Source of the DNA: Salinimonas profundi
GTDB taxonomy: Bacteria; Pseudomonadota; Gammaproteobacteria; Enterobacterales; Alteromonadaceae
NCBI RefSeq assembly: GCF_014750655.1
Contig: NZ_JABBXD010000018.1
Span: forward strand, 1-48,161
Reading direction: 5' to 3'
Length of the DNA: 48,161 nt
This document shows positions 15,716-24,614 of this stretch, piece after piece. The first letter of the stretch is position 1, and every line of letters begins with the position of its first letter. The translations under genes were made by a program, and so were the position numbers. The notes under the pieces are model-generated. The model made no database searches. It was not told where the DNA came from and was given only the letters and a program-made list of their open reading frames with translations.

Positions 15716-17812
15716 ATGTCTAGATTAAACAAAATATCGCTCTTGCTTGGGGCGTTAGGTTTGGGATTCAGTTACTCAGGATATGCAGCGCCTCAACAGG
15801 TCGAAGACACTGAGTATTTTGAAGACACGAGTGATTTTGAAACAGTTACTGACCAAAGCAAAGATGGTTGGGGGTGGACCTCAGCGATGGCTGCATGCCA
15901 AATTGGTGATACCTCCTGTGATACAACCATAGGTGAGCCTTTGCCGGTTGCGCCTCGCTCTGTTTCAGAAATATTTGTGAAATACGAGCAAGGCAGTGGT
16001 CAGGTAAGCTTAAACTGGCCTAGTACAACTCAAGGTACCGGCTCTAATTTTCGCTACCAAGTCTATGAGCAGCCCCAGGGCGGCAGCCTCAGTCAGATCT
16101 ATTATGGCACAGGCCGCTCAACTACCTTCAATGCGGGCAGCACAACGTCTCGTTTCGCAGTTAAAGCCTGTAGCAGCGAAGGATGTAGTGATTATGAATA
16201 TTCGAGCTATTTAGTCATAAATCCCTCATTCGATCAGGACGGGCTTTATACCAAGCCAATGAATGATGTGAATATCCAGGTGAAATCTTCAACCGGATTA
16301 TCGAAAACGTCTCAACCTGCTACTGCCACGGCCTTATTAGGCCATGGTTTTGAAGCTTTGAAAGGTGAGTATCTTAGCTCTGGATGCTGGGTCTCATCGG
16401 GTGAAGATGTCATTGATAGTGTTGAGTTCATCAACGAACAAAACTACTCCTTTACGCAGGTAGAAACATACGAAAGTCTGGCGCGTTCTCTTAATATAAA
16501 GCGTGAAGTAGGGCTTAATCTCGCCTTTAGTGGCTTCAGTGTTGGAGGCTCTTACAATCAAGAAGTGTTCAGTAAAACTGAAAAAGTAACTGAATCCTCT
16601 GTCATTGTGGCCGCTTTTACTGACAAACAAAATAAGTACAAAGCAAAACAGGCTTCGGTCCTGCAGATGCAAAGCGACAAAGAAAGCTTTCTTGAAAATG
16701 GCTATAAGAAATCATTCCGTCGCGCGTGTGGTGATAAATACGTTGATACAGTGACTACCGGTCGCAGTATGTATTTTACCATCCGGGTGAAAAAAGAGTC
16801 GGAGTCCAACTCTGAGATAAAATCAAAAACATTTGAATTGAAAGCCTCACTGGAAAGTTATGGTGCGGACGGCAATTATGATTCCACTGAGCGTAGTGAG
16901 ATAGAGCAGCAATTCAAAGGGTATAGCTTTGAAATTCTCGGTACCCAAGCCGGCGCTGATGAAGCTGCAAACCTTCTGGTGTTGAACAACGTCGAAGATT
17001 TCATGACGGCACTGGAAAACTTTGCTAATAGTTCTGATGAGTCTATGAAAAACATCGAAACAACGGAAGTGAATTATCCATTACCCAGCTCCATGCTCGG
17101 GCAGGATCATTTCGATGTATTCGCTAATTACACCACCTACCAGCGAAATTTATCGTACTGGAGCACCCTGGATGCGCAGCTTCAGGATCGGTGCTGGATG
17201 TATGATGAATCAGAAGTGGGTCAGGATGTTGTTCTTAAGTTCCAACAGGCCTTTGGTAGCGCTGTTGTTGATAACGGTGAAACAGAGCAAAACATGTGTG
17301 AAGCCGTCAAAAATATGGTCTCCCAGAATATTGACTACTGTTTGAATCAGGGTAACTGGGCTCAGTGTTATCAACCGCTTGACTCTAGCTGTATCGACAC
17401 GGTGAATGGCACGCAATGTATGGACAGACCGGAACGGATTTCTTTCAAGGCGTCTGTCAGAGTAGAAAAGCGTCTGGATATTCAAAAGAGCGCCTGCGCC
17501 ATTGGACCCTGCTATGAATCAAAGCGCATTGACGCTTGTTTTACAAACGCCGCAGCAGTCCCTGATTACAGCCGAAACGATGTCATCTCAACGAGTTACC
17601 AGACTACCCCGATTGATGGTTTGGTGGTTGAAGTAGATAAAGCCTGGAACGTCGATAGAGTAACAAATAATATTTATCAACAATCGGGTAATTATTGCTT
17701 CTCTTCAGATGCAAGGGTCTATGGCCAAGGCGGATTCACAACCGGTGGCCGTTACGAGTCGAATAATGTTATGTGGGGCATCTACCCGACTAATTATATT
17801 TATTCTCTTTAA
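15716..17812 (+). CDS. Secreted FN3-like protein with candidate MACPF-type domain
   Basis: 698 residues from the ATG at 15716 (AAAGG 7 bases upstream). Signal peptide: SLLLGALGLGFSYSGYAAP. Residues about 85-175 form an FN3-like beta domain (GSGQVSLNWPSTTQGTGS ... FAVKACSSEGCS). Residues about 190-460 resemble a membrane-attack-complex/perforin fold: GHGFEALKGEYL, a helix-rich stretch with SFRRACGDKYVDTVTTGRSM in the place of the usual Y/F-G-T/D-H/x-[YF] signature, then a strand-rich TIRVKKES region and a second helical cluster ending LENFANSSDE. The typical GG pair is missing, so the match is by pattern only. A Cys-rich C-terminal third suggests disulfides. Probably exported; pore formation is inference. 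A Fic gene follows. Confidence 0.5.
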   Translation: MSRLNKISLLLGALGLGFSYSGYAAPQQVEDTEYFEDTSDFETVTDQSKDGWGWTSAMAACQIGDTSCDTTIGEPLPVAPRSVSEIFVKYEQGSGQVSLNWPSTTQGTGSNFRYQVYEQPQGGSLSQIYYGTGRSTTFNAGSTTSRFAVKACSSEGCSDYEYSSYLVINPSFDQDGLYTKPMNDVNIQVKSSTGLSKTSQPATATALLGHGFEALKGEYLSSGCWVSSGEDVIDSVEFINEQNYSFTQVETYESLARSLNIKREVGLNLAFSGFSVGGSYNQEVFSKTEKVTESSVIVAAFTDKQNKYKAKQASVLQMQSDKESFLENGYKKSFRRACGDKYVDTVTTGRSMYFTIRVKKESESNSEIKSKTFELKASLESYGADGNYDSTERSEIEQQFKGYSFEILGTQAGADEAANLLVLNNVEDFMTALENFANSSDESMKNIETTEVNYPLPSSMLGQDHFDVFANYTTYQRNLSYWSTLDAQLQDRCWMYDESEVGQDVVLKFQQAFGSAVVDNGETEQNMCEAVKNMVSQNIDYCLNQGNWAQCYQPLDSSCIDTVNGTQCMDRPERISFKASVRVEKRLDIQKSACAIGPCYESKRIDACFTNAAAVPDYSRNDVISTSYQTTPIDGLVVEVDKAWNVDRVTNNIYQQSGNYCFSSDARVYGQGGFTTGGRYESNNVMWGIYPTNYIYSL

Positions 17813-17826
17813 GCCCAACCTGTGAA

Positions 17827-17849
17827 AGAGGTGCCACTATGGCACCTCT
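17827..17849 (+). terminator. Hairpin between the secreted protein and Fic genes
   Basis: AGAGGTGCCA and TGGCACCTCT (10-bp perfect stem, 3-base loop) start 14 bases after the stop codon. There is no T run after it, so it may only partly end transcription or may stabilise the upstream mRNA. The Fic gene starts 30 bases further on. Confidence 0.6.
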
Positions 17850-17879
17850 ACTAATACGTTCAAAGTCCAAAGCATAATT

Positions 17880-19019
17880 ATGAAATCTGATAATAGAAAG
17901 CCACTGATTATTTCAAACCCTTTATCCATTGACGCTCAGGTACATTCGTTTGAAAGCGCTGCGACCGGTTTGCCGGCGCTCAACTTTGCTATTCCTCACA
18001 TTAATATAGCCAGGCTCACCTCACGCTACATATCGGGAGGCAGTGCCTTAAAGCAAGGAAGGGAGGTAAGCCGAAAACGGCTCAGTATCGCGCAGGCAGG
18101 CATACAGAACGGTGATACCTATGCCCATACTATTGCCACACAGATAGAGCGCTTTGAGCTTGCGCTGAAGCTTTGTGCTCAAAAAGAAATGTCGGTAGAG
18201 CTACTTTGCGATATGCATACGCTAATCACTCCGGAGGAAAATAGCCGGGGGCGGATCAGAGAGCATCAGAACTGGGTTGGGGCAGATAAAATTGAGAATG
18301 CAACGGTAGTCCCTCCCCCTCCCGCTGAGCTAAATAAATTGATTAGTGAATGGGAGGCTTTTGTAAAACATGAAGACATAACAAAGCCTGCTAACGCACT
18401 GCTGGCCTTTAGTTATTTTATCGCCAGCCACCCATTTGCAGACGGTAACGGTCGGTTATCACGCTTACTTTTAACAAGCTTTTTGTCATCAAAACGCGAG
18501 TTTTCTTCCTTTTTAAGTCCCACACTTTATAGATTAAATCATTTTGAACAGTCTCGTGAAGAGCTATTCGCAACCCCCAGAGCCCTTATCGGAGGAAGCT
18601 GGAACGATGTTATTTCTTATTGGGAAAGAGCTTTTGCTTGGCAAAATGGTATTAGCCAAGTGATAAGCGAAAGGATAAACAGTGTCTGGCTTGCATTATC
18701 AAGCCAACTCGCCCTGTATTGCCAACCCGTGAATGCAATAGCGTTGCTCAAACTACTTTTTGATTATCCCCTGGTGACTCTTGAGATGATATGTAAGCAC
18801 CTCAAGCTGAGAGTAAGCGATGCAAATGAGCTACTGACATCGTTTTGTGATTTAGGCATTTTAAAGTGTTTGAAGCTTAAGCAGCCGGCACAGATGATTG
18901 TATTTAGTTGTGAAAAAGTCTTTGAGTTATGGGCGAAAATTGATGATTTACTCTTTGACCCGGCAAGCTTTACTGCTGAGAGAGCGATTGCAGAAGTCGG
19001 TGGCCACCAAGCAGTTTGA
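17880..19019 (+). CDS. Fic-domain protein with C-terminal winged helix
   Basis: 379 residues. The Fic core is complete, with HPFADGNGRLSR (His184 catalytic, GNGR for phosphate binding), preceded by the target-docking flap region (GRIREHQNWVGADKIENA, then VVPPPPAELNKL). Fic proteins usually transfer AMP from ATP to a hydroxyl of a target protein. The usual N-terminal inhibitory motif (S/T)xxxE(G/N) is not visible; the corresponding region reads YISGGSALKQGREVSRKRL. Residues about 280-345 form a winged helix-turn-helix (NAIALLKLLFDYPLVTLEMI). It follows the secreted protein gene with a hairpin between them; whether they work together is unknown. No strong ribosome site is seen. Confidence 0.85.
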   Translation: MKSDNRKPLIISNPLSIDAQVHSFESAATGLPALNFAIPHINIARLTSRYISGGSALKQGREVSRKRLSIAQAGIQNGDTYAHTIATQIERFELALKLCAQKEMSVELLCDMHTLITPEENSRGRIREHQNWVGADKIENATVVPPPPAELNKLISEWEAFVKHEDITKPANALLAFSYFIASHPFADGNGRLSRLLLTSFLSSKREFSSFLSPTLYRLNHFEQSREELFATPRALIGGSWNDVISYWERAFAWQNGISQVISERINSVWLALSSQLALYCQPVNAIALLKLLFDYPLVTLEMICKHLKLRVSDANELLTSFCDLGILKCLKLKQPAQMIVFSCEKVFELWAKIDDLLFDPASFTAERAIAEVGGHQAV

Positions 19020-19024
19020 GGCCA

Positions 19025-19258
19025 CTACTTCAACCTTTGTCTTTTCTGGCTCTGCAAGTCATATGTGGCTGCTTCATTTTCTGCTCCCATATATTTCCAC
19101 TTCTCCACGTCACAAGGCAAGACTTCGTAGTCAAACCAACTCTGAACCAGCCAGAATTGCTTTCCGTCGAAATAACCCTCAGAAGAAATGGCGGGCGCGC
19201 GTATTCTAAGCCATAATTTTCGTCCTACCTCGGGCATTTTCTCTTTTGGTGAATGCAT
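19025..19258 (-). CDS. Small hypothetical protein, DUF551-like layout
   Basis: 77 residues from the ATG at 19258, preceded by AAGGAG at a good distance; a TTG at 19276 would extend it by 6. The sequence is protein-like: SPKEKMPEVGRKLWLRI, then GYFDGKQFWLVQSWFDYEVL and VEKWKYM. A leading 'MPE.G...L' followed by 'YFDG..F' and a final 'W.(Y/P)' matches the general layout of small DUF551 proteins, which are often phage- or island-borne. That assignment is weak. It is convergent with the Fic gene, 5 bases from its stop. Confidence 0.5.
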   Translation of the reverse strand: MHSPKEKMPEVGRKLWLRIRAPAISSEGYFDGKQFWLVQSWFDYEVLPCDVEKWKYMGAENEAATYDLQSQKRQRLK

Positions 19259-19463
19259 GTATATCTCCTTATTCAATGTATTCTAAATAAAATGGTTCCC
19301 CGCACTACTGGTCTTAATGGCTGAATGAGAGCTGACTGGCTAGCAGTTAATCGGTTGCTAATCGCTACCTAACTCAAACTGGAAGACAGGGAGCAGGAAG
19401 TAGGCATAGACTTACCTATAATTATATAAGAAATTTGTAAAATGACATGTGCATGGAGCTCGT

Positions 19464-19667
19464 ATGTTCAAGAACACGAAAATCGCCCTTATTCCTCTCA
19501 TTGCAAGTATCTCCTTTATGCTTTTCTTTTGGGTAACAACTATACGAAAGGAAGATGAAATATTTGGACTATCTGTGGATTTGGCTGGTGGGTTAATTAT
19601 GGGGGCTGGATTAGGCGTGGTGCTTAGCCTAATGTACTCCCTTAGCGCGAAACAGCGTAGGCGTTAG
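19464..19667 (+). CDS. Small two-helix membrane protein (family copy A)
   Basis: 67 residues from the ATG at 19464, with GGAG 5 bases upstream; a GTG at 19449 is less likely. Two membrane segments: IALIPLIASISFMLFFWVTT and, after DEIFGLSVDLAG, LIMGAGLGVVLSLMYSL, followed by a basic tail (AKQRRR). It is clearly homologous to the gene at 40177-40431 (LIPLIxSIxFxLFFW, then GGLxMGxGLGxVLSLM). Function unknown. Confidence 0.65.
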   Translation: MFKNTKIALIPLIASISFMLFFWVTTIRKEDEIFGLSVDLAGGLIMGAGLGVVLSLMYSLSAKQRRR

Positions 19668-19841
19668 CTTTATACGCAAGAAAATAGTCAGGCTTGAGAG
19701 AGGTTAGTTAGTTAGTAAAATACTTAATCCAATGGTTCGAAAAACGCGATTTGCGGAAGTTGGTTCGCACAGCCGAGGCAGTCCGCTTTAGACAAAGAGC
19801 GGCCATTTAACTTTGTGATTTTGAGCTTCTGGTTCGTGCCA

Positions 19842-20735
19842 TTAGCGGACACTCAATCTTGACACCAAGTGATCAAAAACCAATCGAATACGTTGTGGTA
19901 CTGGACCACGTTGAGGGCGATAAATATATAAATCCCAAGGCACCGGCTCGACCTCTTCTAACACTCTCACAAGTTTCTCTTGGCGTAATAAGTCTTGGGC
20001 CAAAAAGTCAGGAATTTGAGCAAACCCCAGTCCATTTTGTATAGCCATTAATTCAGCTTCGGCGTCGGCACTTCGAAAACGTGTTATGGATGGCATCCAC
20101 TGTCTGTCCATGGAAAAAATCCATGGCCAAAGCTTTCCCGTATTGCGATCTACTAACCCTGTAACCGGCAAGTGGTTTAGATCTTCAATAGACGCAGGCC
20201 TTCCCACTCTATTTATTAAGTCAGGCGAAGCCACGACATACATATTAATTTTGGCGAGCTGGCGGGCAATAAATCGACTATCCCTCATGAAGCCGATACG
20301 AATCCCAATATCTATTTTTTCGTCAACCACATCCACGCGCTCGTCACTGAGTGTCAGGTCTATATCAAGTTGAGGATGTACTGTTGAGAGTTCCATTAAT
20401 GCTGGCATCAAGCATTTATGACCAAAACCAACAGGCGCCGCGATACGAACCCGCCCTTGTAATTCATTACCCGAGTCACGGGCGCTTGTTTGAAACAATT
20501 CATCTACAGCGTGCAGGCGTTCTTTTGCTATCAAAGCAAATTTTTCTCCAACTAGGGTCACTTGTATGTGTCGAGTATTTCGATGAAATAAAAGCTCCCC
20601 TTGCAATCGCTCTAACTCTTTCACTGCTCGTGTCACTGCCTGAGGAGAAATTCCCAGACGGTTAGCCGCTTCTTTAAAGCTGCGAGACTCAGCAGCAGTA
20701 CAAAATATCCGGAGCATTTCCAATCTGTTAAGCAT
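19842..20735 (-). CDS. LysR-family transcriptional regulator
   Basis: 297 residues from the ATG at 20735; a GTG at 20744 is the alternative. An N-terminal LysR helix-turn-helix (AAESRSFKEAANRLGISPQA ... VTRAVKELE) is followed by a two-lobed effector-binding domain typical of the family. Divergent from the short-chain dehydrogenase, with a T-N11-A palindrome between them, so it should control the oxidoreductase cluster at 20891-24499. Effector unknown. Confidence 0.92.
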   Translation of the reverse strand: MLNRLEMLRIFCTAAESRSFKEAANRLGISPQAVTRAVKELERLQGELLFHRNTRHIQVTLVGEKFALIAKERLHAVDELFQTSARDSGNELQGRVRIAAPVGFGHKCLMPALMELSTVHPQLDIDLTLSDERVDVVDEKIDIGIRIGFMRDSRFIARQLAKINMYVVASPDLINRVGRPASIEDLNHLPVTGLVDRNTGKLWPWIFSMDRQWMPSITRFRSADAEAELMAIQNGLGFAQIPDFLAQDLLRQEKLVRVLEEVEPVPWDLYIYRPQRGPVPQRIRLVFDHLVSRLSVR

Positions 20736-20774
20736 CACAGTCACATTCAGGTTTGAAATGAATACATAAATATT

Positions 20775-20791
20775 ATTCCAAAATATGGAAT
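20775..20791. promoter_or_regulatory. LysR-type operator
   Basis: ATTCCAAAATATGGAAT is a palindrome with 6-bp arms and a 5-base centre, and it contains the T-N11-A spacing of LysR-family sites. It sits between the divergent LysR and dehydrogenase genes, about 40 bases upstream of the regulator and 100 bases upstream of the dehydrogenase start. Confidence 0.6.
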
Positions 20792-20890
20792 TATGAAATT
20801 AAAACATTTCCATTTATTGGTTTTTGAAGGTAAGAGATACTTTGCTTGTTATTTAGACAACGTCATTCAACTTATTTGAGGATATTAACT

Positions 20891-21649
20891 ATGAGCAGTG
20901 TTTTAGCAAATAACATCAGCGGTAAGGTCGTTGTTATCACTGGTGGTAGCAGCGGTTTAGGCGAGACCACGGCAAGACATTTAGCCAGCCTTGGCGCATC
21001 TGTTGTTTTAGGTGCCCGACGTATGGAGAAGCTTGAAGCTATTGCTGCTGACATTCACTCAGCAGGCGGAAAAGTTGCGGTTCAAGCGACAGATGTGACT
21101 TGCCAGGACGAAGTTAAGGCCCTTTTAAATCTTGCAAAAGAGCGCTTCGGTAAAGTTGATGTGGTTATCAATAATGCAGGGTTAATGGCGATTGCACCGT
21201 TAGCTGAGACTCGAGTTGACGAATGGGATCGCATGATTGACATCAACGTTAAAGGTCTGCTGTATGGAGTAGCCGCAGCGCTTCCGATTTTTCAGGCTCA
21301 GGGAACAGGCCACTTTATCAATATTTCATCCGTAGCGGGTGTCAAAGTATTCAGTCCCGGCGGCACGGTTTATAGCGGAACCAAATTCGCTGTTCGCGCT
21401 ATTGCCGAAGGCTTACGCCATGAAGTTGGGGGTAAAATTCGTTCAACAATCATTTCACCAGGTGCAGTCGAATCTGAATTAAAACATGGAAGTTCAGATA
21501 CTCAGGGTGCAGCCTTTGTAAAAGATTTTTATCAGCAAAATGAAATTCCATCTGAATCTGTTGCTCGTGCTATCGCATACGCAATTGAGCAGCCTGCGGA
21601 TGTGGATATCAACGAGATTGTTCTGCGCCCAACTGTTCAAGAGTTTTAA
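20891..21649 (+). CDS. Short-chain dehydrogenase/reductase
   Basis: 252 residues from the ATG at 20891 (GAGGAT about 8 bases upstream). Classical SDR features: the nucleotide-binding TGGSSGLG, NNAG, the catalytic YSGTK (YxxxK) with an upstream Ser (NISSV), and the usual length near 250. Substrate unknown; closest in feel to YdfG/serine-dehydrogenase-like SDRs. First gene of the cluster divergent from the LysR regulator. A hairpin follows it. Confidence 0.9.
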   Translation: MSSVLANNISGKVVVITGGSSGLGETTARHLASLGASVVLGARRMEKLEAIAADIHSAGGKVAVQATDVTCQDEVKALLNLAKERFGKVDVVINNAGLMAIAPLAETRVDEWDRMIDINVKGLLYGVAAALPIFQAQGTGHFINISSVAGVKVFSPGGTVYSGTKFAVRAIAEGLRHEVGGKIRSTIISPGAVESELKHGSSDTQGAAFVKDFYQQNEIPSESVARAIAYAIEQPADVDINEIVLRPTVQEF

Positions 21650-21674
21650 TTAGTTTAATAAAAGACCTATTAAC

Positions 21675-21699
21675 CAGCGGGTGATTTAACCACCCGCTG
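21675..21699 (+). terminator. Hairpin after the SDR gene
   Basis: CAGCGGGTG and CACCCGCTG form a perfect 9-bp stem with loop ATTTAAC, 26 bases after the SDR stop and 25 before the next start. The T run is poor, so read-through into the MDR genes is likely. Confidence 0.6.
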
Positions 21700-21723
21700 A
21701 ATATTTAGTTTGTGAGGTTATTG

Positions 21724-22731
21724 ATGACAGCGTTAAACAGACAAATGCGTGCTTTGGTATTAGATAGCTATGAAGAGGGTACAGTATTCCGGGAAGCCCT
21801 GATTAACTTACCCTCTCCATCAGCAGGTCAGGTGCAAGTAAAAATATTTGCAAGTGGAGTCAACCCTATTGATTACAAGATCCGCCAAGGTATCGCTCCT
21901 TATGCCATGCCGGAATTACCCGCAGTACTTGGCACCGATTTAGCTGGAGAAATTGTTGCTATCGGCGACGGCGTCACCGACTTTGCAGTAGGCGATGCAG
22001 TTTATGGTCTGACTGGCGGAGTGCGAGGATTGCAAGGATCATTGGCTGAATATGCCAACGTAGATGCTGAGTTACTTGCTCTCAAACCGAAAAATTTGTC
22101 CATGCGTGAAGCTGCGGCTTTACCTCTGGTTGCACTTACCGCTTGGGAAGGTTTGGTTGACAAGGCGAATGTTAAAGCGGGCCAGAAAGTCCTTATCCAA
22201 GGTGGAGCTGGCGGAGTTGGGCATGTAGCTGTGCAAATTGCTAAGGCCTTAGGTGCCGACGTTTATGCCACTGCATCGACTGGAAAACAAGAACTGCTCA
22301 AGGCGGTTGGTGCCACGCCGATTGATTATCACACTGTAAACCCTGCTGACTACGTGGACGCATACACCCAAGGCAAAGGATTCGATATCGTTTACGACAC
22401 TGTCGGTGGCTCTGTACTCGATGCCTCATTAGGTATCATTGCACATTATGGACATATTTTAAGCTGTGCTGCATTCGACTCACATGACCTGGTACCGTCG
22501 TCATTACGCTCTGCAACATTGTCAGCGATTTTTGTGTTACACCCACAGCTCAGCGGAGAGGGGCGCAAACATCATGGTGACATTTTGCGGCAAATTACGG
22601 CTCTCGTTGAAGCTGGACAAATTAAGCCACTACTAGATCCGTTACGCTTTTCCCTAGACACGGCAATGGATGCACATAATGCCGTAGAGTTGGGATCAAT
22701 GGGTAAAGTAGTTATTGATGTAATTGCTTAA
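21724..22731 (+). CDS. Zinc-independent MDR oxidoreductase (quinone reductase-like)
   Basis: 335 residues from the ATG at 21724 (GAGG 7 bases upstream). Layout of a medium-chain dehydrogenase/reductase: GroES-like N-terminal domain (VKIFASGVNPIDYKIRQGI), then the Rossmann segment with GGAGGVGHVAVQIAKALGA. The structural and catalytic zinc Cys residues are missing, as in quinone oxidoreductases that use NADPH. Substrate unknown. Probably co-transcribed with the SDR and the next genes. Confidence 0.88.
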   Translation: MTALNRQMRALVLDSYEEGTVFREALINLPSPSAGQVQVKIFASGVNPIDYKIRQGIAPYAMPELPAVLGTDLAGEIVAIGDGVTDFAVGDAVYGLTGGVRGLQGSLAEYANVDAELLALKPKNLSMREAAALPLVALTAWEGLVDKANVKAGQKVLIQGGAGGVGHVAVQIAKALGADVYATASTGKQELLKAVGATPIDYHTVNPADYVDAYTQGKGFDIVYDTVGGSVLDASLGIIAHYGHILSCAAFDSHDLVPSSLRSATLSAIFVLHPQLSGEGRKHHGDILRQITALVEAGQIKPLLDPLRFSLDTAMDAHNAVELGSMGKVVIDVIA

Positions 22732-22753
22732 AAAGTCATTGTTGAGGATGCAT

Positions 22754-23760
22754 ATGAGCCCAAGAAAACTAATTCGAACTGTTCGTTTCATGAATTAGGT
22801 GGCCCCGAGGTATTAACTATTGACTCGCTCGCGAGTCCAAGTTTGCAGGCCACTGATGTACGTATTGCGGTCAAAGTTGTTGGGCTCAATCGTGCTGATG
22901 CCATGTTTAGGCGAGGCAGCTATATAGAAAAGGCTGACTTCCCTTCACGAATCGGCTATGAAGCATCCGGGATAGTCATTGAAGTCGGGGAAGAGGTAAA
23001 TCATTTACGCCTTGGGGACGAGGTTTGTATTGTCCCTCAGATGGGGCTTTCTCAGAACGGCTGCTATGCAGAAGAGATTGTCGTACCAAGTGAATATGTG
23101 GCACTCAAACCAGCAGGGCTAACCTTTGCTGAAGGCGCAGCAGCTTGGATGCAGTACCTGACAGCTTATGGCGCTTTGGTCGAAATTGCTAACGTGCAAA
23201 AAGGCGATGCAGTACTGATAACCGCCGCATCGAGCAGTGTTGGATTGGCTGCGATTCAAATTGTGAATGCTCTGGGGGGTATCCCTATCGCTACAACTCT
23301 AACAGGAGCTAAAAAGGCTGCTGTGCTCAAGGCTGGCGCGGCCCATGTGATTGCAACCCAAGAAGAACCGCTAATGGATAGCTTGAGAAGTATCTTGGGA
23401 GCAAACAATTTAAAAATCGCATTTGATGCTGTCGGTGGGCCGCAGATAGCTGAAATTGCTGAAGCAATGAGCCCTGAAGGAACAATAATAGTACACGGAG
23501 CATTAAGTCCCGAAGCAACTCCTTTTCCCTTAAAAATAGCACTTCGTAAAGGTCTGACAGTTAGGGGGTATGTGTTTACTGAAGTTATAAAAGACATCGA
23601 GCGTTTTCGCAGAGCAAAGCAATTTATCCTCTCGGGTTTATCCGAGGGAACACTCAAGCCTGTCATTGATCGAAGTTTTAAATTTGAAGAGATAGTAGCA
23701 GCGCATCACTATCTGGAGTCAAATCAGCAGATTGGTAAAATAGTGGTCGAACTTGATTAA
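22754..23760 (+). pseudogene. Second MDR oxidoreductase with a 5' frameshift
   Basis: From ATG 22754 the frame reads MSPRKLIRTVRF and stops at a TAG. The +1 frame continues HELGGPEVLTIDSLASPSLQ and runs intact to 23760, giving a normal quinone-reductase-like MDR (VVGLNRADAMFRRGSY; AASSSVGLAAIQI). Restoring one base near 22788 (TTTCAT to TTTCCAT) would rejoin the expected N-terminus (MxxxRF-HELGGPEVL). Without it, the first plausible start is TTG at 22843, which removes the first strands of the GroES-like domain. So this is either an N-terminally truncated gene, a pseudogene by a single-base deletion, or a sequencing error. Confidence 0.7.
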
Positions 23761-24043
23761 CCGTTCGTAGCTTCCACTTGTCTCTCAACTCAGTCAGTGG
23801 CTGATTTTGGTCGGGAATTTGCGTGTTCAGTGGCGAGTAGCATGGCGGAATTTATTGGAAGGCTAGATAACCCAAGCAATGAGATTCGGACGATCAAACG
23901 AGGCGATAAAACTCTAGCTTCTGTACGAAAGTCAGAGCTTTGCATTGGTGGAAGAGAAACTAGGCTTACAATGGGATATAGAAGTTTTGGGGCAACGCTT
24001 CACCAGGTGCCTATAAACGTGAATAAATATTTAAGGAGTCTCA

Positions 24044-24499
24044 ATGACAGCTACAAAAGAAGAAGTTATCGCTTTCATGAAATCGGAGTTTCCACAAAGC
24101 AAATGCGTTGTGGAAGCAGTGAGCAACGTTGGAGCGACTGTATCTCATCATGTGGGTCAGGATGAATTACGTCCTGGCGGAACGGTTTCGGGGCCTGTCT
24201 TAATGAGTGTGGCTGATGTGGCACTTTATGTGGCGATACTTGGTAAAATTGGCATCGTGCCATTGGCAGTAACAACTAGCCTTAACATCAACTTCTTACG
24301 TAAGCCATCGGCAAATGAGCGAATCATTGCGGAATGTTCTCTGATAAAAGTCGGCCGTACTCTCGTGGTTGGGGAGGTTTCTCTGTACTCTGAGGGGGTG
24401 AGTGATTTGGTAGCACATGCTGTAGGTACATACTCTATACCGCCCTATACATCGGAACGAAGTGAAAATATTAAAACAATTAACTCTCTGAAAGCTTGA
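24044..24499 (+). CDS. PaaI-family hotdog thioesterase
   Basis: 151 residues, with a strong ribosome site (AAGGAG, 6-7 bases before ATG). Hotdog-fold core: residues about 44-60 (RPGGTVSGPVLMSVADVALYVAI, split here for brevity) hold the helix that carries the catalytic acid, followed by LNINFLRKP and the strands ending VAHAVGTYSIP. Family members hydrolyse acyl-CoA thioesters. It is the last gene of the cluster with the SDR and MDR enzymes, which together look like a small acyl or carbonyl compound pathway. Confidence 0.85.
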   Translation: MTATKEEVIAFMKSEFPQSKCVVEAVSNVGATVSHHVGQDELRPGGTVSGPVLMSVADVALYVAILGKIGIVPLAVTTSLNINFLRKPSANERIIAECSLIKVGRTLVVGEVSLYSEGVSDLVAHAVGTYSIPPYTSERSENIKTINSLKA

Positions 24500-24614
24500 C
24501 TCCGTTTAAAAGAAAAAAGGCAGTTATTTGAGGGGAAGATTAAATGGTTATCAATTGTAATCTTATATAAACGCCTACTTCAGGCCTGCAGCGGAGGCAT
24601 TGGAGCAATTCGAG

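Noticed and set aside
23797..24165. 122-codon plus-strand frame before the thioesterase gene
   Set aside because: Overlaps the well-supported thioesterase start, uses a non-ATG start without a ribosome site, and has Cys/Ser-rich non-protein-like composition at its end.
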